Shown: positions 1 through 11,700 of the stretch, one piece after another
Position numbering within the stretch: position 1 is the first letter of the stretch
How the letters are laid out: each line of letters begins with the position of its first letter
NCBI RefSeq assembly: GCF_001417965.1
Contig: NW_018385166.1
Coordinates: 45,444 to 109,443 of the forward strand
Reading direction: 5' to 3'
Length of the DNA: 64,000 bases
From: Exaiptasia diaphana
Taxonomy: Eukaryota > Cnidaria > Anthozoa > Actiniaria > Aiptasiidae
Notes under the pieces: generated by a model
Seen by the model: only the letters and a program-made list of their open reading frames with translations
What the model was told of the DNA's origin: nothing
The model's database searches: none
Position numbers and translations under genes: made by a program

Positions 1-2139
1 GGTCCATGATTGAAGCCTGGTAAGGTTTACCTCTTCATCTTTTTGTATTCCATATGTGACTTTTACAGCACCAGCACTTGTGATCTTGTCATCTGACGAA
101 CGTTTTAATTCACCAAGCATCGCAGTAATGGAGACTTTCCTTCCTGTAATAGGACTAAAAAAGGCAGACTAACAGGTCAAGATTTGACATCCTAATATCG
201 GACATTAAAATGAAGATTTTTTTAAATACAGTATGTCCTATGGACTTCAAACACTAAGGTGAAAAATCAGGAAAATAAATGTCACCTTCTCAATCCTTGT
301 TGGTTTATCTTGGACAATATTTGTTCTTGTGTCAAGTTTTTGATTACCGCTGCATTATATGACCATAATTCTAGAACATTTGAGACGAAGCAAACTGGCC
401 CAATTCTGTCATTAAATCAAAGATGTTTTCTAAATTTATGATAGAAGAGGAACTGCTAGACCAAANACTAAAAAAATTTATGTAACGCGGGTGTGCGAGG
501 TCTGCGAATATGATTCAAAGTCAATGTGGTGAATTTCAGGGATGGAAGAGAAGAGGCACTTTAACCTCCCACTTTTTGTGAAAATGAGATTGCTATTTTT
601 TTAAGGTAGAATGTAAAAAATAAAAAATAAAAGAAATTTCATCCAAAAATTTGATCTTTGTGATCACGAGGGTTGGATGGTTGGAAATGAAGAACACAAG
701 CTCCACCGCGGCTTTAAAAACTGCTCCGCCGTCCCTGATTTTGCAATATAATTTTCTTTTTTGCATGCCATGTTCAGTCATTTTTGACATCTCGACATTC
801 CTTTTGGTTTCACAGGGAATGTTTTCAGTTAATTGCTTGCATTCACATGTTATATACCTATAGCAAATCTTTTTCCATTCACTTGCTGTTCCATTCTTAA
901 GCTCTTTTATTTTTCGGTCTAACTCTAAAAGCTGATAACAGAAAATGGAAAAATATTATCATATTTCATATTCAAACTTTTATATGGAAAATCTGAGGGT
1001 CTTTATGTCATACTTGTCCAAAAACTGCTGGAGTTAACACGTTGGGTGCTGTAACCATAATCGTCGTGAAAAGTGTTTTCGATGGAAATTTTTCTCCGAC
1101 CCACTGTTGATGTTCTACTGCAAGAGAATCTTGAGGTACCCAAAGCTTTGTTCCATCACTTTCTTCTTTGAACTTTAACATCCCAACTGCACACGCACCA
1201 CTTATGATTACAACAATCAGAATTGTTTTTAAAGGATGTCTTCCGACTTTAAATCCAAGCCTGCGCAAATGAATGGAACATGTCACAAGTATACTCAATA
1301 AGTGATTTAGACAGTGTTTGTCTTAGAGATAACCACACCGGACCGTTCATTTTTTATCATGAGGAGGGGCCATGGTCAGAGACATGGTCAAGCTGAAAGA
1401 ATTGTATCCAACTAGGGGGGAATTGTTTTCGAGAAAGCTAACCCCCCCTCCCCCCCCCCGGTTCCCGGTAAAAAATGAACGGTCCCTAAATACGAAACTT
1501 GTCTAGATATAATCAATAAGGTTGGAGAGGCTGCGTTCATTTTTTATCGGGAGGGGAGGCCTGGTTGTTTCCCCCCCTCGATGTGAAATGAACTGCCCTT
1601 CTTACGTAATATTTAGGTTTTTAGTCAACGGCCTGACTACGGTCGAATTTCAGTTGGAAATTTATTAAACTTTTCGTCTCAATTATGGGCAAGTATTAGA
1701 TGATCGTGATGAAGTGTTTATGAATGATTTTAAAATCATATTGTACACTACCTAGAGAATTCACTTGCAACTAAGTTACGTAACATTAGACTATTAATAG
1801 GTTAGAAGGTTCTGTCATTGCGATTTCGTGAAATTCAATGTTATCTCTAAGGAGAACACTTAAGCCAGCCTTGTCATGAAAGTTTCACAATTTCCAAGTT
1901 GTTTTCGACAATAACTCAAGCAATATTTGCAATATTCACTAAGAATAAACAAGAAAATTCATTTCAATATCGAAACCATGGCGATCCAACAAAATGTTTT
2001 GCTCGGAAAAGAAAAAAGAAATTCTAACTTACCAGTAAAAAAAGCCTTCTAAAGAATTCGTTATAAACGTACTAACAGAACTCAAGCACCCACAACCACA
2101 ACCTTTTCCTTTTTCTTGGGAATTTGTTTCGCCTTCCAT
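1..2139 (-). CDS. Patched domain-containing protein (PTCHD3-like), N-terminal part
   Basis: Five exons read on the minus strand: 2139-2033 (start ATG), 1260-1014, 931-858, 405-286 and 154 running off the left edge. Every junction has AG/GT ends and keeps frame. The start yields MEGETNSQEKGKGCGCGC followed by FFYWLGFKVGRHP and a first membrane helix (KTILIVVIISGACAVGMLKF), the usual opening of animal Patched-domain-containing proteins. The next part (WVPQDS, then LELWSY and VKVTYGIQ) matches the first extracellular loop. Proteins of this family are multi-pass members of the RND/sterol-sensing superfamily related to Patched and NPC1. Their substrates are mostly unknown and I cannot assign one here. 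The N-terminal CGCGC run could be palmitoylated (inference). The sterol-sensing domain and remaining helices lie outside the window. The gene is head to head with the NIPA-like gene. Confidence 0.82.
1340..1602. repeat. Short inverted-repeat elements with C-rich inner ends
   Basis: GGACCGTTCATTTTTTATC at 1340 faces an inverted copy (GGTAAAAAATGAACGGTCC) ending near 1495, with G- and C-tracts just inside the ends. A second, smaller unit starts near 1530 with the same GTTCATTTTTTATCGGGAGG sequence. Together they lie in intron 1 of the Patched-domain gene. They look like non-autonomous terminal-inverted-repeat elements (MITEs); the family is not assigned. Confidence 0.55.
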
Positions 2140-2806
2140 TGCCGGCGACTTGAGCTATATTATAATACAAGTGGTAGCTGCGTTCAGTCGCTTCAATCTA
2201 AAATTTAACGATCGTTCACAAGATGATTATATTTAAACAAAAATATTTCACATTTCTCAAAAAAGATTAGTACATTAAGAAAAGTCTACTTGCCTTCAAA
2301 CTATCAGATTTCAGATATCAACAAAGCAGGCCTATTTGATGCGTTGACGATCGGCGACAAGCTTGAGTGGGCAAAGGATGAAACATGGGAGGGGAGGGAA
2401 AGAACTTCCTTGGAATATCAAACAATGCGTAAAAAATGCTGATGTGTGTATTTTATACACTACTTACCTATTTCTATTTCACATGAATTTTTATCAATGA
2501 TGAAGATCTGTTTATAAATAAATTTAAACTTCGTCAACTCAAGGTTGAAACCCAAACATATCTACCCCTCCCCCGTGCATGACAAACAAATGCAAATTAC
2601 CGCCGTTTTTGCAGTTCATTGATATGCAAATGTAGTATTGGATGGACCAACCTCTTTTCTTCTTTCCCATNTCAAATAAGCCTATAACAAAACTGTAGAA
2701 CTCCATAAATTATCTTGCTGGGCGAGTTAACGCAGGTGGATAATGTTTTTGCTGGGTACACTGGATTTTGTCACAATGTATAGCTATTGAACATTCCTAG
2801 AACAAG
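2140..2806. promoter_or_regulatory. Divergent intergenic region between the PTCHD-like and NIPA-like genes
   Basis: 667 bp separate the two divergent start codons, so the stretch should hold both promoters and both 5' UTRs. I see no clear TATA box or other named site. The region is AT-rich, with a C-rich patch near 2565. The regulatory role is inferred from position only. Confidence 0.4.
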
Positions 2807-5800
2807 ATGGCGTCTGGTGAGGACAATGTTTCTTCGAAGGTATGCTTGAATATCCTCTATATACCATAGAAACAAGACCATATACTGCTGGTCAAATTAC
2901 ATTTACTGTAAGATATTGTTTCTATTAACTTGACAATCAAAGGAGGGTCCTTAAAGACGACGTAGTCGGTTGTCAAGAAAAATGTGTATTCGAGACAAAC
3001 CATTGAATGCCTATCTTAAATATAATATGAAAGCTTTGCAATCTATTTTCAGTTTGAGTTGTTTTCTTTACCTATGTATGGTGTCTGTAGATTTGATGTG
3101 TATTTCTATGCAATCTCCTGAGTTCCAAAAAAGAAACATGAAATCGAGTCTGAACAACATTTTAAGTAGATTTTATCATCATTGGATTTTCCAACATTGA
3201 GCGATGTAATGTTTTTTATGGTAGATCCAAAAGCTCTACTGATTATCCTGAATAAATATTTCCGTTATTTATTGAGTCTTGATTGAAATAACACTAAATG
3301 TTTTCTCATTTCAAACAGTGTTTTCACGTTGTTCTTTCTGTTAATAGTTTTTATGTTTTCTGAATGGCTTTACAAAGAGATGCTCCTGCTTATACCAGCA
3401 CCATTCTTAAGTTTTGAAAATATTCACTGCCATGATCTCATTAAATATTTATTTCATACACTTTTTTGTTAATGTTTTTTTTTCAATATATATTTCATGA
3501 TTTATTTGGCAGTCACTACACATTCTTTTGTGTGCATTCATTCCATAAAATTAACTAACCATGTTCTATGATATTGCAAAATAATTTACAAACTATAAAA
3601 TTAAAAATTTACTTAATAATGAAGAAGGTGTTCCAAACATTGCTACAGGTTATGAATTTATATTAAAGTATGTAGTAAAATACCTAAAATACTCTAGTAT
3701 GTAAATTATGATGAACTCACAATTCATTGTTTTTCTACAACAGAGTATATTCATTGGGTCTGCACTGGCAATAGGTGGAAATCTTCTCATCAGTATATCA
3801 ATGAATATTCAGGTGTGTACTGATGATCTCATAATAGTTTCAACTTAATATAAAAATTGTTTGCCTTTTCTTTTAGAAATATTCTCACATACAACAATCA
3901 AAAGCTGAAGAAGAAGTCCATTATTTGAAGAGCAAAACCTGGTGGTAAGCCATTATCTCACTGAGCATTAAAATATATGATTCCATGTAGATTATTTCTT
4001 TTTTGGCCCCTTACAATTATTCAAATCCATTTGATCTTAAGTATACCAACTTAATCAAAGAAACTTTGACAGGCTTCCAATATGACCAAAGGAGAGCTGC
4101 TACTAGAGAAACGACAGAGGTCACATTGCTCAATCTTGAGGATTCCAGAAACAAAGTGTTGTCAATAAAAGAGGCTAGGTGTACATATGTATAATATTAT
4201 CATTATTATAGGGTTGGATTAGTTCTAATGGTCCTTGGTGAAATTGGAAATTTTTCTGCTTATGGTTTTGCTCCAGCATCTCTGGTTGCACCCCTTGGAA
4301 CAACAACTGTTATTGGTAAATAAATGTTCTAATCACTGTATTTTATTGAACAAATACAATAAGGTATCATGATTTGGAAAATGAAAAAACATTTATTATA
4401 TAACGGCTGGAGGAGGGACAGGAGAGTTCCAGTGGTTCTGGAAAACCCCTTGATTGGCATACAAAGTCTTTGAAATTTGAGACTTTATTTGCCAAATAAA
4501 TGGGTACCTAACACTTACTAATCACTTACAATAACTGTAATTTTGCAGTTAATTGCCTTCTTCACAGTCTTGAAGGCACAAATCAACACTATTTAAAAAA
4601 CATAGTAAAATGGAATATAATTAAAAAGACAAAAGAGAGCATTTGGTTGCAGTGATCTTGTTTTTTTTAATGAAGTTCAAATATTATATTTCTCTAAAAC
4701 ATCTTTTTTTAATTAAGTGTTTCTGAAACATTTTAATTAATATTAGTGTGAATGCAAGAACAGTTTTATTACATGGTTTCTATTTTAGCTAATGCAATCA
4801 TAGCTGTGGTATTTCTAAAAGAAAAAGTAAGATATCAAGATGCTTTTGGTAAGTACATTCATTTTGTTATAGGATCCATGTTAAAATATTTAAGTTTGAG
4901 ATTATATCCTAAATAATTACTTGTATCTTTTAGGTGTTTTATTGGCCATTGTTGGAGCCTTTCTATTGATAACTTTCTCAACCAAGGTAAATAAATTATT
5001 ATTTTGGGGGGTAAATTTAGTTTAATTGCATATTGACTGACATTCTTACATACATCTCTTTTCAAGGAATTTGCAGAACTTACTGGCTCAGAGCTGGCAT
5101 TCTACATGAAACAGTGGCCTTTTCTTGTATATTTGGTGGGTAAATAACATCACAATCAACAAAAAGCTGATATATAAAGATTTATTTTATCTATACAATA
5201 CTTTGAAGTATTCATTAAATAATTTGTTTGAAAAAGCAGTAATAAAGGTTGTANACATACATGTGTGACAGGTACTAGTGTTGATTGACATGAGGGATGA
5301 TCATGGTTGTCTCTTTACAGGTGATAGAAGTAGTGATCTTCTGTGTTCTACTCTATGTACAAATGAAGTATAATGTGGAAAATGTGGTTGTATTCCTAAT
5401 GCTGGTAGCTCTTTTAGGTTAGTGATAATTTATTTTGCAAAAGTATTCTTGTATTGATAAAACTGTACTGATGTATGTAGCAGATTGATTTACAAGTAAA
5501 TGATTTGTATCTGCCAAACCACAGGGATATTGAAATCATTGTGCTTGGTGCTATGTTCATTCAATGTAACTTTTGTGATGAACTACTTGCAGGGTCATTG
5601 ACAGTTATCTCAGCAAAGGCAGTGTCTTCCATGTTAAATATCACATTTGGAGGTGACAGCCAACTTGGACATCCCTTACTTTATGTTATGTTGATTGTTA
5701 TGGTAGCAACAGCAGTTGCACAAGTCAAGTAAGTCCATCAGCTTTGTACAATCATGTATGTATAAAGAATGTAAATGCTTTTTACCCCTAAAAGGTACAA

Positions 5801-7041
5801 CAAGTATCCCTGACCTTTAAAAGCAGGTGAATAGCCAACAAGTTCAATTGAAATTACAACTTTATTTTTCTATAGATTTCTAAACAAAGCAATGAAGTCG
5901 TTTGAAGCTACTGTTGTGGTCCCTACCAACTTTGTACTTTTCACAATAAGTGCAATCATAAGTGGTATGAACACTTATAATTTTTAACTGTTTATCAAAC
6001 AAATCATTCATGCTGATGTTTTGTCCTTTTTTTAGGTATTGTATTATATCGAGAATTTTATGGGTTAACCTTTCTAGAAATTTTTATGTTTTTGTTTGGG
6101 TAAGTTTTCATCACTACATCATAAAATCCTGAAAAATTCTGAATTATTGTAGTTTGTTTGTAAACCAGAGGACTTATTCAACAAGCTGTAATCAATGTCA
6201 TTATTATATTATTATACATTTGTATAGGTGTGTTCTGTCTTTTGTTGGAGTATACTTCATCACATCAAACCGCAAGGTAGAGAATTCAGAGGAGCAACTG
6301 TTACTTACAAATGCTGATCTTTTTCCAGGTACTGTATATCATTTTGCATGATGCTACAGCATCCTAGTGTATTTAATAAATGTACTTTTAGAATAGTTTT
6401 CATATGACTTAAGCTGTATTTATTGTAATAGCACGAAATGAGCCAGCAATATTTTATGGGTTATGAAAACTTCCCAACATTTCCTGGAAATGCATCCCAT
6501 CAATATGGAAATCTCATTTGTGATCGAGTCAGTCCAGTAAAACAAAAGTTGACCCACATTATCAGCTTTAGTATACTTTATGTAATATATACAATATGAG
6601 CGGGCNATCTGTATGAGGATTTAAAACAGCGAGCTGAAAGCGAGCTGTTTTAAACCTCATACAGATCGCCCGCGAATATTGTATATTACTTATGAAACGT
6701 TGAGGTAAACTAGCTCAGGTTTTAAAGAAACTTTTGAAAAAAAAAATCAATCTGACCGAGAAAATCAGAGTTAAAGTTTATGCAAATGAGCAAGAAATCT
6801 GTATGTAATATACAACTCTCTTCATGGGCTATGATTTCTATTGTGTTTTGCCTTATGAATATTAATGAGTTTTATAATTGTTATTACAGGGTTTCTATCG
6901 CTATCATCCTCCAAGCTAATAGCTGTACAACCTGGTAATGCACTTTCATCTAATTCTGCCGAGTATCCAATGCTCATGGCTAAATCAAACCAAGACCCTG
7001 CTCTTAATGATGAATCAGAACCAATAGTTACGGACAGATAA
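2807..7041 (+). CDS. NIPA-like magnesium transporter (NIPAL2/3 type)
   Basis: Thirteen exons can be read without a gap, starting at ATG 2807 (MASGEDNVSSK, donor at 2840) and ending at TAA 7039-7041 after EPIVTDR. The joined protein is about 400 residues with nine predicted membrane helices, as usual for the NIPA/DUF803 family within the drug/metabolite transporter superfamily. Recognisable blocks are KTWWVGLVLMVLGEIGNF, GFAPASLVAPLGTT, VVFLKEKVRYQD, LVALLGSLTVISAKAV and GVYFITSNRK. The first helix (GSALAIGGNLLISISMNIQ) and the following YSHIQ resemble human NIPAL3 more than NIPA1/2. Family members are linked to Mg2+ transport at the plasma membrane and in endosomes; direct transport by NIPAL2/3 is less well established. 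The short C-terminal tail is Ser/Asn-rich and presumably cytosolic. The gene is divergent from the Patched-domain gene. A palindromic element sits in its last intron. Confidence 0.9.
6582..6689. repeat. Palindromic hairpin element in the last NIPAL intron
   Basis: The left arm reads from TAATATATACAATAT through GCGGGC and ATCTGTATGAGG to TTTAAAACAGC. The right arm is its reverse complement, ending at TATTGTATATTAC. The arms are about 48 bp and nearly perfect, with a short loop that itself repeats CGAGCTG. It looks like a foldback MITE. One N lies in the left arm near 6606. Confidence 0.75.
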
Positions 7042-8798
7042 CTTATTGTGAACCATGTAATTAATAGATTCTTGCTCAGAATTACTGGAACTTATCTTAT
7101 TTTGGGATTTATTGGACAGTTTTACTGCAATTGTTGTCACGATGACAAAGTTATGACCCATATGAGGATAAATAGTTTCGTTCTAAATTAGACACAGATA
7201 TTTATTTTTAAATATTAAGGGCACATATACATAAATTAGATAGTCAAACAATAATAGGGAGCTTACAGTGCAGTAATGTTAGTTAATTGGTTGAAATATG
7301 CCCTCTAATTGCTGATATTTGACTCTCTGTGGGAATGGGCTGCACAACCCCAGCAGGTTTTGTCAAGTTCCCAAAAGAGAACTTCAGGGCATTCAAAATG
7401 CCAAATAAACAAAAATAAACTGTTAATACAATGACTTTACATTAGCGTTTTTAACATGCAAAGGAGTTTTCCGAGTATTTAACATAATATGCAAATTAGT
7501 TGTCTCCTTAGATAAGGTGTTACCCTGCTAACCAAGGCCTTTGCATGGTGGCAGTTCGACTGTTACATAAATTTAGGGTCAGGGTTAGAGAAAATGATTG
7601 TTTTTTTGAAAGAAACTCATTCGCATGTTCAAAATGGTTCTATGAAATTGTTCTAATGTTACAGTTAATTGTGCATTCTTCACACTATCTGACATGTATT
7701 AGAATTATTTAAGATGGAAAACATTAAATATTTCTTGGTATTATAGACAGAATGGAAGAACTGGTTTTGTTGTTTAAAATGCCCTGAACAGGATAAGCCT
7801 TAAACCTAAATATGAGAGGGCTTGAATGCTATTATATTGATATTTATTGTACAGACTTTAGTTTTTCAGGTTAATCACATTAATGTTATTTATTTCTTCT
7901 GAGCAACTATGGAGCCAGTTGTACGAAAGATGGATATAATTATCCATGGATAAGGAAGTTCTATTAAAAATATACCAATAGGTAACAGTATTGCTACTAT
8001 ATAAAATGAATTCATAAATGCTAGAGAATATTTCAATGTCTAATAAGACCTCTTTCTGCTAAAAGCCTATAATTGTGAAAATCATTCTATTACCAATGCT
8101 CAATACTGGTAATCAAAATAACGGTGTAACAGATTTTATATGCTGGGAAGATTGAGACCATTTTTACAGGTTCTTGATATAACAATATTAATTCAAAATG
8201 AGTGTATTTTGGGATGGGAAAATTTAATAAAATTATAAATAACAAAACTTCATTGTTCTCGTTATTTGATCATAACAATAACACTGCTGACAGTATTATG
8301 AAAAGTGGTAGTCTGACTGTAATATAAATTATTTGTAGTCGCATCATCAACTCTAATAATATATTAATCTTTTAATAATCTTCTGTAGCTTGGACTTCAA
8401 TGGTTCATGAAGCTGAAAAAATTGTAATTAACATTTATTTACTGGAACCAAGGGAAACGGTATGTTTTGTGGTCCCGAGACCGCTGTTCACTTCGGGAAA
8501 CATCAGCAGTCGAGGGACCACAAAACATACTGTTTCCTGAGGTTTCCAGTAAATAAGTGGTTTATTTATCATATCAAGTGTCAAAGAGAACAAAAAAAGT
8601 AAATGAAGTGTTTTTATTAAAGATTTTGATAAAATGACTGAAAAATGGCAATACAAATAGTCAAAATGTCACTAAAATCAATCAATGTAATAACACAATG
8701 AATACTATAACTAGGAAAAGTGAACTTTGACACTTGGTATATAATAATGATATTTATGCCACAGTTAACCAGAGAACACATATTTAACAACTTTATGT
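7042..8798. other. Convergent intergenic region
   Basis: This stretch lies between the stop codons of the NIPA-like gene (+) and the dystrophin-family gene (-). It should hold both 3' UTRs and both polyadenylation sites; an AATAAA cluster lies near 7404-7420. Apart from the palindromic element at 8434-8556 I see no gene or RNA. Confidence 0.5.
8434..8556. repeat. Palindromic foldback element
   Basis: TTATTTACTGGAA(C)C, then GGAAACGGTATGTTTTGTGG and TCCCGAGAC, faces an inverted copy ending at GGTTTCCAGTAAATAAG. The arms are about 50 bp with a few mismatches, and the loop contains GAAACATCAGCAG. It is a non-coding MITE-like element between two 3' ends. Confidence 0.7.
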
Positions 8799-11700
8799 TT
8801 AAATTACATGTACAAGGTGTTTTTGAATCTGGTTCATTGAACAGTTCAGGTTTATGTTCAAGTGTTCCATTATGTAAAGAGTAACTTTACCTCGTTGTCG
8901 AGACACAGCTGTAACTAGTGATTGCATTGCTTCACTGACCATTGATGCAGCAAGAAACAGATCACTGTGCAATTCCATTGAAATGTCTACCAAAAAAAAC
9001 AAACAATTCAAATGACTTCATTAAAATATTAACTAGCACTTTCTGATCATACCTGACTCTACTTCAGAAAGAGGAAAACAACTTGCAATTCTGTCTACAA
9101 TAGCTTGTATCTCAGTTTCTCTGTATGTATTGCCAACAATTCTACTGGTATCAGGAGATGACTGGCTATGCCCACCCTGATTATTTCCATCCATTGCATG
9201 TACAGATGAATATAAGGTCTTAGGGGGTACAATGCAGTCAACCATCCCACCAATTTCCAACAATTCTCTGTTTCTTTGCAAAGGAGTTTTAGTAATGAGT
9301 GTGACAGGTTGTAGTTCACTGGTTCTGTTATCACTTTGTTGATATACTGGAGTAGTCACAGAGTATTGCTGGGTTTTATTCATTTGATGTTTGCTTATGT
9401 ACAATCCTGGTACTTTACGGTCAGTGTTACTTCTTGCTGATAATGGCATTGGTTGGTATGGAATTGTTGGACAAACTACCTCATAATGTTTGCTCCGTGA
9501 AGAATATGGTGAATCCTGCCAGGAGATATTATCAAATAATAAATCTCTTATATCAAATGACTAGAATTCTGCTTAGCAGGAAATTTATGACCAATATTTC
9601 CTATGAAAATTAAACAATAGAAAGACTTTAAAACTACTAGGGCTTTGTGGAGAGTCATTTACTAATCAAATTGTAGTAGTAAGAACATAAAATCAGATAA
9701 ATTGAAAAATCAACAATGAAATATCACAGTCAAACAAAATCATTTTTTTGAAGATTATCTATACAAAAGTCCATTTCCAAGCATCCTATTAGATTTACGC
9801 GTAACAGCATATTATTTTGTTTATTTTATATATCATTACACTAGTTTAAATGTTATGGCATCTTTCCATATGCTTGCATATAAAATTGAATGTTGAAGAT
9901 GCATTAAAACATTGATTTTTGACAGTTGTGTTTTTTTTCTATCAATTTTTTATTTTTTTTATTATAGTAATATAATATTAATATTTTTTCAAATAATTTG
10001 TTTATTGTGAATAAAGTATTTAATTCAAAGAGTTATTAGCTGATATTTACTTCAAACACTGTCAAATTAACACTGTATATGAAAGTTTAAGTCATCATTA
10101 CTATCTAAATCAAAGAATCTTATTTTGTTACATGATTATCAGGAAGAGTGATAAGTAGGTAAAAAATTTTATTTAATTAAAATAACTTAAAATAAAGGAT
10201 CCTTTAATTATCCAATTTCTAATTCTCCAATGCTCATTTGTGCGTAAAATATTCCTAATTGTGAGAATAAAAGTGTGAGATTTCAAATCAATTGGCCATT
10301 CCGAAATTCAAAAGGAGACTGGGAACGAGTGTGAAAATATTACATTCATTGAAAACTTAACCTCACCACATGAAAGATCATGCACTACAATTAGTGTTCT
10401 TGTCAAGTTTGAGCATATTTGGTTGAATACTCACCAAGTAGGAATTTTTTCACATTTTTGAAAATAAGAGAGTATGTATGTTTTTGGGGAGGCTGCTCAA
10501 AACCTCCATAGTTTTAGTACATTCTTATTTGTAATTTTTTTGAGTTTTAAACGCTTGAAACTCTGTAATTATTAATCCGAATACACTGAAACTCAGCAGC
10601 TTTACTAATTTTAGTGTGCTCTTTCTTGTCTTGGTGTCTGTTTTTTGATTGCTTCAAACGAGATCGAGTTTGTGACTAGTCACCAGCAGTCCCTTTTTGA
10701 ATTTCGGAACGGGCAATTTATTGTCTTTCTTCACAAATTCCATGCGTTTTCTCGGGCTATCAAGAAAACAAAAGAATATGTTGCTTGGTTTCAGGCTAAC
10801 ACAGAGCAAACCAGAACTCGAAAATTGGAGTATTGTACCAAATTATGTGCTTGATCAAAAAATTATGCAAATGATTTTACTACGGATCTCACTGGCATGA
10901 ACTGTGACAAGCTGCAACATTCACTTTGTTATTATTTGTATTCATGCCCACTTTTATGCTTCGTCATGATATTATCTTGGAGTTAATTAATTTATTTCAG
11001 AGAGAACCAGTAGCATTTGATTTTTATTGTTTTAGCGTGTAGTTTCTCATGATGATCATCTTTTATCCAAAATATTAATTGTTTTGTTCAACACCACTGT
11101 TCAGTCTTCCTTAGCTGATTTTCCATGAGTACCTGATGCAACAAAGATCTGAGACGATGTAGTTGTATTTCTAGCTGTTGGTTATGAGATTCAAGTACTT
11201 CCTCCCTCGCCAAGAGCCGTTCTTTTCTTTGCCTTAGCCATTCTGCTTCCTCAGAAGTGTGATGAGTATCAAGACTAAGATTTTGTAATTGTAACTGATG
11301 GATGTGATCAATTTCATCTCGCAGTGCCCTGTTAAGAAAATTTAATGTGAGCACATTACAAATCTGCATCATATTGGCAGACAACCATATGCATATTTTA
11401 AATAAAGGTTTTTAGAGAGACTGAAATAAATGCACAGGTGAATGCATGCCACCATTAACTGTTGTTTTAGATCAGCTAGATTGGTTTGTGTCCTCCACCA
11501 ATATTAATTAATCTCCAAAAAACTTTGTTCATTCTCAATTTTTTGTTAAACACATTATGGTACTAAATTTTTTTTGTTGGATTTCAGAGAATAACATTTA
11601 AAATAAAATAGAGCGGATTTCGTATGAGTGGGACACCGTTACCGCATGGTTACCGCACAGTCACCGGACCTGGCCTTCACACTTTTGGTGAACCAATGGG

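Noticed and set aside
593-790. Minus-strand open frame continuing from the Patched-domain exon 3
   Set aside because: Splicing from 858 to 405 gives family-like sequence (VSNVLELWSYN), so the frame lies in an intron; its sequence has no Patched resemblance.
2590-2625. Possible octamer-like sites (ATGCAAAT-like words) in the PTCHD/NIPAL intergenic region
   Set aside because: Short AT-rich words of this kind occur often by chance in such DNA; nothing supports binding.
10645-10900. Two overlapping plus-strand frames of about 68 aa
   Set aside because: They lie in a dystrophin-family intron, lack family features and have no splice or codon support. They may be part of an old insertion, but no ends are visible.
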